A DNA stretch of 10,062 bases. It comes from Desulfocapsa sp. Lineage in GTDB: Bacteria; Desulfobacterota; Desulfobulbia; Desulfobulbales; Desulfocapsaceae. Positions 1 through 7,209 of this stretch are shown here, in pieces. The notes under the pieces were generated by a model. The model was not told where the DNA came from. It did not search any database and saw only the letters and a list, made by a program, of their open reading frames with translations. The stretch covers positions 1 through 10,062 of the forward strand of contig DAOWDZ010000192.1 of NCBI GenBank assembly GCA_030638765.1. The letters are read 5' to 3'. The position numbers and the translations under genes are program-made. The number at the start of each line of letters is the position of its first letter. Position 1 is the first letter of the stretch.

Positions 1-1711
1 CCATTATCATATCAAGAATAAGCAGGTCCACTGGCTGTTTATTAACATAGGCAATTGCTTCTTCACCACTCCCTACAGAGTTGGCCTTGTAACCGATTGT
101 ATTGAGAAGATTACAGGTGATTTGTTGTTGCTTTTCCTGATCGTCAACCACGAGTATCTTTTCGCCATGCCCTCGGAATGCTTCGACTGAAAGCATCCCT
201 TTTTCTTCAGCAATGGTATCAGTTGTTGCTGGAAAATACAGTTCAAATGTAGTGCCATCATTGCTACTTTTAAGGTCAATAAAGCCACCATGGTCATGGA
301 GTGTATTCCATACGATCGCAAGCCCGAGGCCAGTGCCACTTCTACCCATTATTTTTTTTGAATAAAAAGGTTCGAATATTTTCTTTATATCTCCTTCTTT
401 TATACCAGGACCATCATCAGAGACACTGACAACAATATATCTACCAGTATCAATTGTTTCATATCCAGAGAATGGCTTATCAACAGTGGTACTCTTGGTA
501 CTCACAACAATATTTCCCTTACCTTTCAGTTCTTCGGCAGCATTCCCAATGAGGTTCATCAAAACTTTATGAATATGCACCACCGAACAATAGCTATTTT
601 CAAGTTCTGATTTGCAATCAACTTTCAATGTAATTCCATCCAGACGAGAATCTCCTGCACTCCCCTGAATAGTTGTTGTGTAGTTTTCTATGACAGTATT
701 TAAATTGCAGACCTTCTTTTTTGCGGTGGCACCTCTTGCGACAGTAATTAAATCTGAGACTACAGAAGCGGCCTCTTTTCCAGCTTCTTTTATGGACTTA
801 AGAGTTTCGGTATATTGATTTTCATCTCCCATTTGTGCCAGCAAAAGCTCGGGGAGAGTTACGATACCTGAAAGAATATTGTTAAGATCATGAGCAACAG
901 AACCAGCCATGACCCCAAGAGTTTCCATTTTACTGGCAATAGCTAACTTCTTTTGCAGTTCAAGCTTTTCCTGATCAGCTTTGACTCGTTCACTGATGTC
1001 ACGGATTGCACAGACATAAGCGTCCTTCCCCTGATATTCTATTGCTCTACAAATGGTCTCAGTTGGAAAGGTTGTCCCGTCTTTTCTGATACCTTGAGCC
1101 TGATAACAGTTAAAGGTTTCATTTTGAATCATAAGGCTCAAGTCAGGACGGGATGTAGTAGAAAATATTTTCTCTATAACCCTCTCCCCCTGGAGTTCAT
1201 CAGGCTGGTAAGCAAACATATCATAAAACTGTTTGTTTGCGTCAAGCAGCAGGCCATTATGGTAGACGACAACACCTTCCCAGGAAGCTTCCGCCAGAGC
1301 TTTTGATCGTTCTTCACTCGTTTTCAGGGCCGCTTGTAAAAGATTATGCTTAAGGGCATTAGAGATAGTATTAAACAGAAGATCGTGATCAACGGGTTTT
1401 TTCAGGTAATCATAGGCACCTCTTTTGAGAGCCTCTATGGCTGTCTCCACAGTTGCATTCCCGGTCAACATGATGGTAACAGCCTCGGAGTTTTTCCCCT
1501 CCAGGCAATCCATCAATTGATATCCGAGCATGTCAGGCAGTTCTACATCCAGAAGAAGAAGATTGAATGTATTCTTTCCCAAAAGCTCAACAGCTTCTGC
1601 TCCATTCAAGGCAACTTTTACCTGAAATCCTGATAGGCTGAGAATTTGCGACAGACTTTCACAAAAGCGCGGTTCATCATCAACAAGAAGAATATGTGCG
1701 GAATCATTCAT
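1..1711 (-). CDS. Hybrid sensor histidine kinase, REC-PAS-HisKA-HATPase-REC (partial, C-terminus beyond window)
   Basis: This is a soluble hybrid kinase; 570 residues are visible and the frame is open through base 1. Domains in order: an N-terminal receiver (about 1-120) with acidic pair D11/D12, phospho-acceptor D55, T83 and K105-P106; a PAS domain (about 130-250); a HisKA dimerisation helix with H274 in an HDLNN motif; a HATPase_c domain with N386/N390 (N box), DDGPG from D432 and the GTGLGL lid at 459-464; and a second receiver starting near 520 (D523/D524) whose likely phospho-acceptor is D567, four residues before the window ends. No membrane segment or signal peptide is seen, so it should be cytoplasmic. 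The ATG at 1711 puts the receiver core beta strand at residue 6, as usual, although the ribosome site is weak (GGGTG). It lies 97 bp downstream of the HDOD kinase on the same strand, so co-transcription is likely. By inference, the N-terminal receiver accepts phosphate from a partner kinase and modulates the core. Ligand and output are unknown. Confidence 0.93.
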   Translation of the reverse strand, partial: MNDSAHILLVDDEPRFCESLSQILSLSGFQVKVALNGAEAVELLGKNTFNLLLLDVELPDMLGYQLMDCLEGKNSEAVTIMLTGNATVETAIEALKRGAYDYLKKPVDHDLLFNTISNALKHNLLQAALKTSEERSKALAEASWEGVVVYHNGLLLDANKQFYDMFAYQPDELQGERVIEKIFSTTSRPDLSLMIQNETFNCYQAQGIRKDGTTFPTETICRAIEYQGKDAYVCAIRDISERVKADQEKLELQKKLAIASKMETLGVMAGSVAHDLNNILSGIVTLPELLLAQMGDENQYTETLKSIKEAGKEAASVVSDLITVARGATAKKKVCNLNTVIENYTTTIQGSAGDSRLDGITLKVDCKSELENSYCSVVHIHKVLMNLIGNAAEELKGKGNIVVSTKSTTVDKPFSGYETIDTGRYIVVSVSDDGPGIKEGDIKKIFEPFYSKKIMGRSGTGLGLAIVWNTLHDHGGFIDLKSSNDGTTFELYFPATTDTIAEEKGMLSVEAFRGHGEKILVVDDQEKQQQITCNLLNTIGYKANSVGSGEEAIAYVNKQPVDLLILDMIM

Positions 1712-1764
1712 GATAACACCCGAAATACGATATAAGTAAATGAGGTACGAACAATTTTATTAAG

Positions 1765-1782
1765 GCTTTAATTGTTTAAAGC
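1765..1782 (-). other. Intergenic hairpin between the two kinase genes
   Basis: A perfect 7-bp inverted repeat (GCTTTAA / TTAAAGC) with a 4-nt loop lies between the stop of the HDOD kinase and the start of the hybrid kinase. No T-run follows it on the minus strand, so it does not look like a strong terminator. It could be an mRNA processing or stability element, or partial attenuation, within a two-gene transcript. AT-rich stems of this size also arise by chance. Confidence 0.35.
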
Positions 1783-1807
1783 TCCATCCTAAAATCGACA
1801 ATGAAGA

Positions 1808-3961
1808 TCATTTTTTTATTGGCAGGGTAATAGTAAAGAGAGTTCCATCTTTTGGGTCACTTATACATTCCACTTCTCCTTGCAATTCTTTTACAAGAGT
1901 AGATATAATGGAAAGTCCCAGACCCGAATGGCCTTTCCCCTTTGTGCTGGTGAATGGCTCAAATAATCGGGAGAGTACCTTCTCTGGTATCCCTGGCCCA
2001 TCATCTTTAACTGTGAGTTTAATGCAATCACCACTCACGGTATTCACATGGTGTGTCTCACGTTCATCGTTGTAGTGTGAAATGGCTTTAATGTAGACAT
2101 TTCCACCTTCTGTCATTGCCTCTGCGGCATTTTTTATGAGATTAATAATGATCTGTTTTAAGGAGGATCCATCTGTCATAATCTCTGGTAAATCTGGATT
2201 CGGTGTGAAATGAACCTGAAGATTTGCTGAATAGAAAACAGACTTGGAAAGGATACTCAGTAAATTAGAGAGTAAATCATTTATGTCTGTCAGTGCAAAC
2301 TCATGTTTGGAAGAAGTTGAAAAGTCATTGAGTTGCTGGATAATAGATGAAATGCGATTAATTTCCTCATCCAGAATAGTGAGTTCATTGGTTAGAGAAT
2401 TCTTCTCCGGCAATTTCATGGCAAGAATTTTCAGATAATTCTTAATAATACCAAGTGGATTATTGACTTCATGGACGACCTTTGCCGCTGCCATGGATGC
2501 TGTGTTGAGACGGGCAGTTTGGATTTCTTCTGCCTGTTTGCTTTTTACATCATCAAGATACAGGGAAATTGCCGCCTGATTAGCAAGAAGTTTTAAAAGG
2601 TCCGAATCTGACTTACCGGACAAGTCATTATCTGGGGCGTCAGGAAATCCGATAACAATCACTCCGACTGGATTCTTTTTGGCAACCATTGGAATATAGA
2701 GCATTCCTTTACCACCTACTGCATCAAGCAGTTGGGTATCTGCAAGATGTTTTAACTCAACTTCTTCATTGTTCATGCTGCCGATTGATTGGTTTCTCAG
2801 CATTGAAGTTACTAAAAGGCTGGTTTCCTGTTCAGCCGAAACAACAAGATTGTGCAACTGATCAGTGTAAGGGTTGTGTGTAGATCCATTGCCATATAGT
2901 TTTTGTTGTTTAAGATCGTGGAGAAAAAAGAATATAGTTTCAATACCAAAAAGAACATTAAGAGCCTGCTCTATAGCTTTAAAAATAGCATCTCTACTTT
3001 CTGCCTGAACAAGATTCTCAAGAAAACCATGGAGCAGGGAGTGATTTTTAATCTGACGGACTAGCTCAAGATCATGTTCAGTGGAATCAGATTCAAGTTC
3101 ATCATTTTCTTCCGACGGTGCCTGTACCTTTATTCCAAGACTTTGAGCAACCTCATTTATATCATCTTCAACTCCAGTGTGGATTGTATCAATCTGCTCC
3201 GGACTAAGATTAAACAGTTTGCTCCCTATCTCATTAATAGCTGTAAGATCATCACCTCTTTCCTGGCTGAATTTTTCAGCCAGATACACAATTTTCACCA
3301 ATGGAAAAGCATCTTTTATTTGATCAAGGGGGGCATGATGATACAGGACGGTATTAGTAATAAAGGAATTCAACTTCCACTGTTTCATTAGCCAAGCTCC
3401 GGCTTGACAATGACTCAGCCCTATCTGTTCCTCTTCAGCCTTGCACTGTGCAACTTTACCAGAAACGACACCTTTGATAGCTGTGCATTCTTCTGGAAAA
3501 TTAATCCAAAGTAACAATTCTCCAAGATCATGGAGAAGACCGGCAAGGTATGCCTCTTCAACATTTGTGTACGCAACGTGCCTGGCAATTTTCTTGGCAT
3601 AGGTTGCTGCGGCAAAGGAATCCCACCAGAAACGACTCAGGGAGACCTGCTCATTCTTCTCAAGTTTACTGAAAACCTGCTGAACTGAGACAGTCATTGC
3701 AATGTTTTTGATTGTGTCTGCACCAAGGTATATAACAGCCTGATCAAGTGAAAATGTGCCATTCATACCAAAATAAGCAGAATTTACCAAAGCCAATACT
3801 CTGGAGCTGATTGATGGGTCTTTCTCAAGGATTCGAGCAAGTTCAGAAAGGTGCATATCTTCTTTATCACACGTTTCAATAAGCTGTAATAAAACTTGTG
3901 GTAAAGACGGTAGATTTTGTGACTCTTGCAGGCGAGTGTATGCTTGTTTGTTTGTATCCAT
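1808..3961 (-). CDS. HDOD-GAF sensor histidine kinase
   Basis: This complete 717-residue cytoplasmic kinase fuses three modules. Residues about 12-215 form an HDOD domain, recognised from LPSLPQVLLQL at 17-27, the KDPSIS...NSAYFG segment (48-65) and the AGLLHDLGE stretch around H144/D145. HDOD is a degenerate, usually non-catalytic relative of HD-GYP. Residues about 310-475 look like a GAF ligand-binding domain. Then come HisKA with phospho-acceptor H497 (HEVNNP) and HATPase_c with N607/N611, DDGPGIP from D653, the F box FEPF at 667-670 and the GLGL lid at 680-683. All residues expected for ATP binding and autophosphorylation are present. There is no receiver, so phosphate must pass to another protein; the hybrid kinase immediately downstream, with two receivers, is the obvious candidate. 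The ATG at 3961 leaves a short lead into HDOD, but I see no strong Shine-Dalgarno sequence before it. HDOD fused to a kinase is a known architecture in Desulfobacterota; the signal sensed is unknown. Confidence 0.94.
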   Translation of the reverse strand: MDTNKQAYTRLQESQNLPSLPQVLLQLIETCDKEDMHLSELARILEKDPSISSRVLALVNSAYFGMNGTFSLDQAVIYLGADTIKNIAMTVSVQQVFSKLEKNEQVSLSRFWWDSFAAATYAKKIARHVAYTNVEEAYLAGLLHDLGELLLWINFPEECTAIKGVVSGKVAQCKAEEEQIGLSHCQAGAWLMKQWKLNSFITNTVLYHHAPLDQIKDAFPLVKIVYLAEKFSQERGDDLTAINEIGSKLFNLSPEQIDTIHTGVEDDINEVAQSLGIKVQAPSEENDELESDSTEHDLELVRQIKNHSLLHGFLENLVQAESRDAIFKAIEQALNVLFGIETIFFFLHDLKQQKLYGNGSTHNPYTDQLHNLVVSAEQETSLLVTSMLRNQSIGSMNNEEVELKHLADTQLLDAVGGKGMLYIPMVAKKNPVGVIVIGFPDAPDNDLSGKSDSDLLKLLANQAAISLYLDDVKSKQAEEIQTARLNTASMAAAKVVHEVNNPLGIIKNYLKILAMKLPEKNSLTNELTILDEEINRISSIIQQLNDFSTSSKHEFALTDINDLLSNLLSILSKSVFYSANLQVHFTPNPDLPEIMTDGSSLKQIIINLIKNAAEAMTEGGNVYIKAISHYNDERETHHVNTVSGDCIKLTVKDDGPGIPEKVLSRLFEPFTSTKGKGHSGLGLSIISTLVKELQGEVECISDPKDGTLFTITLPIKK

Positions 3962-4025
3962 GAAACGTAATCTTTCGAATCAATGCTAAATTTTTTTTAT
4001 ACGAGAACCATAACACACTGAATTT

Positions 4026-4040
4026 GCATATATTGTTCCC
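4026..4040 (-). promoter_or_regulatory. Candidate sigma-54 promoter of the kinase operon
   Basis: On the minus strand GGGAAC is followed by ATATGCA with exactly ten bases between the GG (4039-4038) and the GC (4027-4026). This is the -24/-12 spacing required by sigma-54. The flanks match the consensus only partly (no TGGCAC, and ATGC in place of TTGC). Transcription would start near 4014, about 50 bases before the HDOD kinase ATG. A sigma-70-like TATAAA at 4001-3996 with no good -35 box is the alternative. A GG-N10-GC match is frequent enough by chance that this is only a candidate. Confidence 0.3.
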
Positions 4041-4331
4041 TGTTATTAGAAATGAATTATAAATGCGACAATGAACGATACTGACTGTTGAAAACAGAAT
4101 TAATCTTCAACGGTAACAGACATTGCCACATATACCCCTATTATTACGAGCAATTCACACTTTATTGAATCATAGTCCAAAGAAAATTAACAGAAAAAAT
4201 TAAAATAATAACTACAATAAATTTATCATAAATAACCGGAAATGTTTAAAGACATAAAAACAAAAGAACCGAAATATCATTAATTTTACACAATAACAGC
4301 ACCTTGGCCGATTAATTTCGTTTCTTTCTTG

Positions 4332-4386
4332 GCTTCGCTGACAATACATACATTATGTCACCTTCGAAGCAGATTTTATTTTTTTT
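4332..4386 (+). terminator. Rightward terminator-like hairpin with no upstream gene
   Basis: GCTTCG (4332-4337) pairs with CGAAGC (4365-4370), and TGACA (4339-4343) pairs with TGTCA (4356-4360) around a 12-nt loop, leaving a small asymmetric internal loop. Directly after it the plus strand reads AGATTTTA and then eight T residues (4379-4386). This is the form of a Rho-independent terminator for a plus-strand transcript, yet no plus-strand protein gene precedes it. It could end a small RNA or an antisense transcript; in AT-rich DNA it could also be accidental. Confidence 0.35.
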
Positions 4387-4474
4387 ATTTTAAAATCCAA
4401 TAAATCATTGCTTTGTAGCCAATAACACCACTATTTCCGAGCAACACCCGGATTAATTCCCGTATCGCTCTCTA

Positions 4475-4508
4475 AGAAAAAGATGCCTCATAAAATGTCT
4501 TTTATGAG
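4475..4508 (-). terminator. Candidate terminator of the MocR-CMD transcript
   Basis: A perfect 9-bp inverted repeat (CTCATAAAA, 4487-4495, and TTTTATGAG, 4500-4508) with a 4-nt loop is followed on the minus strand, after GCATC, by a run of five T residues. It lies 117 bases beyond the CMD stop codon. The stem is AT-rich, so termination may be weak. Confidence 0.45.
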
Positions 4509-4624
4509 AAACAGTAAATTAATTCATTTTTCTCAAAACATACGTGGATTAACTCCACCTTGTTGTTATGTGGATGCCTTGAAAAGGGCCTTACATTGGT
4601 GTGAATTTTGAACAACTCACCCAC

Positions 4625-4945
4625 CTATTCTTTATCTAATACCTCTTCTACCCACGCAAGAGCTGCAGCAACCTTTGGAAAACCAATGGTTGAAATAAGC
4701 AGGAGTAGAGCATGCTGCAACTCTTCCTCGCTTGCACCAGCCTGAAGGGCCCTTCTTGTGTGAGAGTTTACAGAACCCACCGAACCAAGTGAAGCGGCAA
4801 CGCCAAGTTGAATAAGCTCTGATGTTTTATTATCAAGAGGGCCCGCCTTACGAACAGTGGCACCAAGGTTCTGTACAGCATCAAGCACCTCAGGGAAACG
4901 TTTTTGCAGACGACGGTAATGTTTAGGACCTTTTTTCCTGGACAT
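4625..4945 (-). CDS. Carboxymuconolactone decarboxylase (CMD)-family protein lacking redox cysteines
   Basis: This is a small 106-residue cytoplasmic protein with the helical CMD/AhpD-like fold. The family signature is visible in the segment LIQLGVAASLGS...VNSHTRRALQAGASEEEL (about 45-75): the conserved His sits in the SHTRRAL helix and is followed by the usual AGAS-EE turn, then by LLLISTIGFPKVAAAL. Peroxidase-type members (AhpD) carry a CxxC just before this His; here those positions are Ser/Gly/Val and the protein contains no cysteine at all. A thiol-peroxidase role is therefore very unlikely, and true carboxymuconolactone decarboxylase activity is not supported by the neighbours. The N-terminus is basic (SRKKGPKHYRR). 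The start has a strong ribosome site (AGGAG, 7 bases before the ATG). It follows the MocR gene by 49 bp on the same strand, so it probably belongs to that transcript. The exact function is unknown. Confidence 0.88.
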   Translation of the reverse strand: MSRKKGPKHYRRLQKRFPEVLDAVQNLGATVRKAGPLDNKTSELIQLGVAASLGSVGSVNSHTRRALQAGASEEELQHALLLLISTIGFPKVAAALAWVEEVLDKE

Positions 4946-4994
4946 ACTATTTCTCCTTTTTGTATATGTATTGATAATACTTCTGTTTTAACAG

Positions 4995-6383
4995 CTACAT
5001 TGTTATATGAGTATTTCCTTGCAATTCACCATCGAGAACCCTTTTTATGAGTTGCAGCCCCACACTCAATTCCTCAATGGATAGTGTACCCGTCAGGGAG
5101 ATCCTGACAGCTGCGGGTGCCGACGCATCTCCAACCGTGAACCTTTCAGCTCCGAAGATATTTACTCCAAGTTCCCGCATGCGTTGTTCAAACACGTGAC
5201 CACGCCACGGGGCAGGAAGGATTAGCCAGATAAAGAAACCACTTGTCATACCTGTGAAACTGTAATCATGCAGGATGTTTTCAGCCAGTACAAAACGCCT
5301 TGCTGATTCGTTTCTTTTTAAATCAATTACCTTATCAGCTGTCCCATCTTTTATCCACATGCTTACAAGTTCAACATTGAGCGGTGGTGTCATCCATGTG
5401 GTATTTAATATCGCTTCACGAACGCCTTTTCTGAATTCTTTGGGAACCACCATAAAACCAACCCGTAAACCTGCTGCCAATGCCTTCGAAATTCCTGCTA
5501 TATATATTCCATTGTCGGGTACAAGAGAACTTATCGAGGGGATAACCCCGGTACGGGTCAGATCATAAGCATCATCTTCAATCACAATAAGGCTATACCT
5601 GCCTACAATTTCGGCCAATGTGTCACGACGAGACAAAGAGAGGGTTGCAGTGGTCGGATTCTGAACACCTGGCATCAGGTATAAGCCTTTGATCTGTTCT
5701 CGTCTGCATATTCGATCCAGACTTTCCGGAAGCATCCCGGACTGATCCATCTCCACCGGAACCAACCGTAAACCAAGCATAGCTGCCAGTGTTTTTATGC
5801 CCGGATATGTCAGGCTGTCCGTGGCAATTCGATCACCCGGGCAAAAAAGGCCGCTCAAGACACAGGTAAGCGCATGTTGGGCACCAGAGCAGACCATTAT
5901 ACTGTCACTACTTACCTTGAGCCCATACCGATTCGCCCATTCAGCTCCCACAGCTTTGTGCTCAGGAAGACCTTCCGGATCAGAATAATGCATAAGAGCA
6001 GAGACATCTCGTCTACGGCATATTCTTTTGAGCCCTGCTGCAAGATCCGGATCGAGTTGACACAGAGGGTTGACCAGCCCCATTTCGATCATACCGGGTG
6101 CATGCGGCTCGCATGAGACCATGGCTGAGTTTATTCCAGCATCAGATGTCACATAGGTGCCACGTCCAACTGTACCAGCTATCAAACCACGTCTTTCGGC
6201 TTCCTTGTAGCCCCTGGTTACTGTGGTGACGTTCATTTCAAGTAAATCAGCAAGGTCACGGTGTGTGGGAAGTTTCTCTCCGGCATGGAGCCGACCAGAG
6301 AAGATATCATGCTCGATACCATCTGCCAGTTGCTTGTAGAGAGGCGCATCGCTGCTTTGTATGTGTGGTGTCCATATTGTCAT
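4995..6383 (-). CDS. MocR-type PLP-binding transcriptional regulator (GntR HTH + class I/II aminotransferase domain)
   Basis: This 462-residue regulator has an N-terminal GntR winged helix (about 14-83; LYKQLADGI, GEKLPTHRDLADLL, TTVTRGYKEAERRGL and GRGTYV are diagnostic) and a fold-type I aminotransferase domain. The PLP-site residues appear intact: the SGAQHAL phosphate-side loop at 166-172, N242 in QNPTT, the Asp of EDDAY (269-273), the Schiff-base Lys K300 in SKALAAGLRVGF, and the substrate-carboxylate Arg R427 in VRIS. Members bind PLP or its adduct with an amino compound to switch DNA binding, and often control themselves and a divergent gene. I chose the ATG at 6383 because MTIWTPHI matches the usual family N-terminus; the frame extends upstream only to a TTG at 6419, inside the likely promoter. 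No ribosome site precedes the ATG. The divergent LysE exporter and the downstream CMD gene are the likely targets. The effector is unknown. Confidence 0.93.
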   Translation of the reverse strand: MTIWTPHIQSSDAPLYKQLADGIEHDIFSGRLHAGEKLPTHRDLADLLEMNVTTVTRGYKEAERRGLIAGTVGRGTYVTSDAGINSAMVSCEPHAPGMIEMGLVNPLCQLDPDLAAGLKRICRRRDVSALMHYSDPEGLPEHKAVGAEWANRYGLKVSSDSIMVCSGAQHALTCVLSGLFCPGDRIATDSLTYPGIKTLAAMLGLRLVPVEMDQSGMLPESLDRICRREQIKGLYLMPGVQNPTTATLSLSRRDTLAEIVGRYSLIVIEDDAYDLTRTGVIPSISSLVPDNGIYIAGISKALAAGLRVGFMVVPKEFRKGVREAILNTTWMTPPLNVELVSMWIKDGTADKVIDLKRNESARRFVLAENILHDYSFTGMTSGFFIWLILPAPWRGHVFEQRMRELGVNIFGAERFTVGDASAPAAVRISLTGTLSIEELSVGLQLIKRVLDGELQGNTHITM

Positions 6384-6428
6384 GCATACAATAATTACAT
6401 TGACACCACACAATGTCAAGAATATACC
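6362..6428. promoter_or_regulatory. Divergent promoter and candidate operator of the mocR-like and lysE-like genes
   Basis: TTGACA at 6400-6405 (plus) and TTGACA at 6419-6414 (minus) form a perfect inverted repeat around eight bases, so each arm is a consensus -35 box, one per direction. Seventeen bases after the plus box lies TATACC (6423-6428); seventeen after the minus box lies AATTAT (6396-6391). Overlapping this is a perfect 11-bp inverted repeat, TGTGTGGTGTC (6362-6372) and GACACCACACA (6402-6412), with centres 40 bp apart, close to four helical turns. The distal arm lies inside the first codons of the regulator gene. This is the expected kind of site for a dimeric MocR protein controlling itself and the exporter; the binding itself is inference. 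Confidence 0.6.
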
Positions 6429-6478
6429 TGCTTATAAAGAAATCATATTGAATATTTCATCCACGACAGGATTACACA

Positions 6479-7069
6479 ATGTTAGACAATCTTCTTCCTT
6501 TTATCGTATTTGTTATTGCCATGACGGGTACGCCGGGGCCTGGAAATCTCACCATGATGGCCATTGGCCAAACCACTGGATTCTCAAGTTCGATTCCATT
6601 TCTTATAGGAACAGCGGTGGGTTGTATTATTCTTGATACTCTGGTGGCCTGCGGATTGGGTGAGATTATAATTTCTTCACCTATCGTGGCGACCTTCCTG
6701 CGTATTGCAGGGCTGATCTATATTCTCTATCTTGCGGGAAAGGTCCTGACTTTACAGCTTACAACGAAGAATGTAGAGAAACAATTTTCATTTTTTGAAG
6801 GTTTTCTGATTCATCCCTTAAGCCCCAAGAGCTGGGCCATGGCTATCGTGGCATTCAGTCAGTTTATGAAACCTGAACAGCCGCTTGCCCCGCAGATTGC
6901 CATCTTTGTATTGTGTTTTCTGGTCGGATTGCTGGTATTTCACAGTTCATGGTGTGCGGCTGGTGCACTTATTCCACGCCTGATACGTTCGAAGCGTCTA
7001 TTATTTGGGATTAACTGTGTGATGGTTACCCTGATGGTCGGTGCTACTGGCTATGCAATGTTTGTATAG
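6479..7069 (+). CDS. LysE/RhtB-family amino-acid (or metabolite) exporter
   Basis: This is a 196-residue inner-membrane protein of normal length for the LysE/RhtB superfamily. It begins with a hydrophobic helix leading into the signature TPGPGN (18-23). A GTAVGC helix (43-48 region) and further hydrophobic segments follow at about 37-61, 65-90, 108-132, 137-160 and 172-194. The central HPLSPKSWAMAIVAF segment corresponds to the family's NPKAW-like motif. Members export amino acids or related small molecules by proton-coupled antiport; the substrate cannot be read from sequence. The ATG at 6479 is preceded by an AGGA ribosome site 8 bases upstream. Its promoter is interleaved with that of the divergent MocR gene, which suggests that a PLP-reactive amino compound both induces and is exported by this unit. 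That last point is inference. Confidence 0.92.
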   Translation: MLDNLLPFIVFVIAMTGTPGPGNLTMMAIGQTTGFSSSIPFLIGTAVGCIILDTLVACGLGEIIISSPIVATFLRIAGLIYILYLAGKVLTLQLTTKNVEKQFSFFEGFLIHPLSPKSWAMAIVAFSQFMKPEQPLAPQIAIFVLCFLVGLLVFHSSWCAAGALIPRLIRSKRLLFGINCVMVTLMVGATGYAMFV

Positions 7070-7144
7070 TAGGGGACGGGGATTGAGTGTTGCTAGAAGG
7101 ATGATGCGGTTAGTGTAGAAAGCAGTCGCAATAATATAAAATTG

Positions 7145-7205
7145 AACTGGCTCATAGCTGATATGATTTACTACCAAATTCAGCCCGAGCCAGTTTGTTT
7201 CCTGG
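7145..7205. terminator. Bidirectional terminator between convergent lysE-like and protease genes
   Basis: AACTGGCTC (7145-7153) pairs perfectly with GAGCCAGTT (7187-7195). Inside it GCTGA (7157-7161) pairs with TCAGC (7180-7184), giving a two-part stem with a small internal loop and an 18-nt apical loop. The plus strand continues TGTTTCCTGGTTTTC, and the minus strand continues CAATTTTATATTATT. Both are T-rich, which suits termination of both converging transcripts. Confidence 0.6.
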
Positions 7206-7209
7206 TTTT

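Larger units (their letters stand above)
3962..4624. other. 663-bp AT-rich gene-free region
   Basis: No open frame here has a credible start, ribosome site and protein-like composition. Both flanking genes read leftward, so this region must hold the 3' end of the CMD transcript and the promoter of the kinase pair. Visible structure consists of a sigma-54-like element near 4026-4040, a rightward hairpin plus T-tract at 4332-4386, a leftward hairpin at 4487-4508, and two near-identical motifs (GGATTAAYTCC) at 4450-4460 and 4546-4556. It is long for a simple promoter and may encode a small RNA. Confidence 0.6.

Noticed and set aside
953..1633. Two plus-strand open frames opposite the hybrid kinase (953-1306 and 1346-1633)
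   Set aside because: Both are antisense to well-conserved receiver and PAS domains, and their translations resemble no family.
3074..3391. Plus-strand open frame opposite the HDOD kinase
   Set aside because: It is antisense to the HDOD/GAF coding sequence, with no ribosome site and no recognisable protein.
1808..3961. HD-GYP cyclic-di-GMP phosphodiesterase for the N-terminal domain
   Set aside because: An isolated HD pair (H144/D145) is present but no GYP motif or further metal ligands; the flanking motifs are those of HDOD.
4440..4624. Short GTG-started minus-strand frame after the CMD stop
   Set aside because: It is about 40 codons long, overlaps hairpins and the terminator candidate, has no ribosome site and has no recognisable composition.
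4625..4945. AhpD-like alkylhydroperoxidase
   Set aside because: The CxxC redox motif is absent; the protein has no cysteine.
6384..6419. Longer MocR protein starting at a TTG at 6419
   Set aside because: The extra 12 residues do not resemble the family N-terminus, the TTG lies in the putative -35 box, and MTIWTPHI from the ATG at 6383 matches the family.
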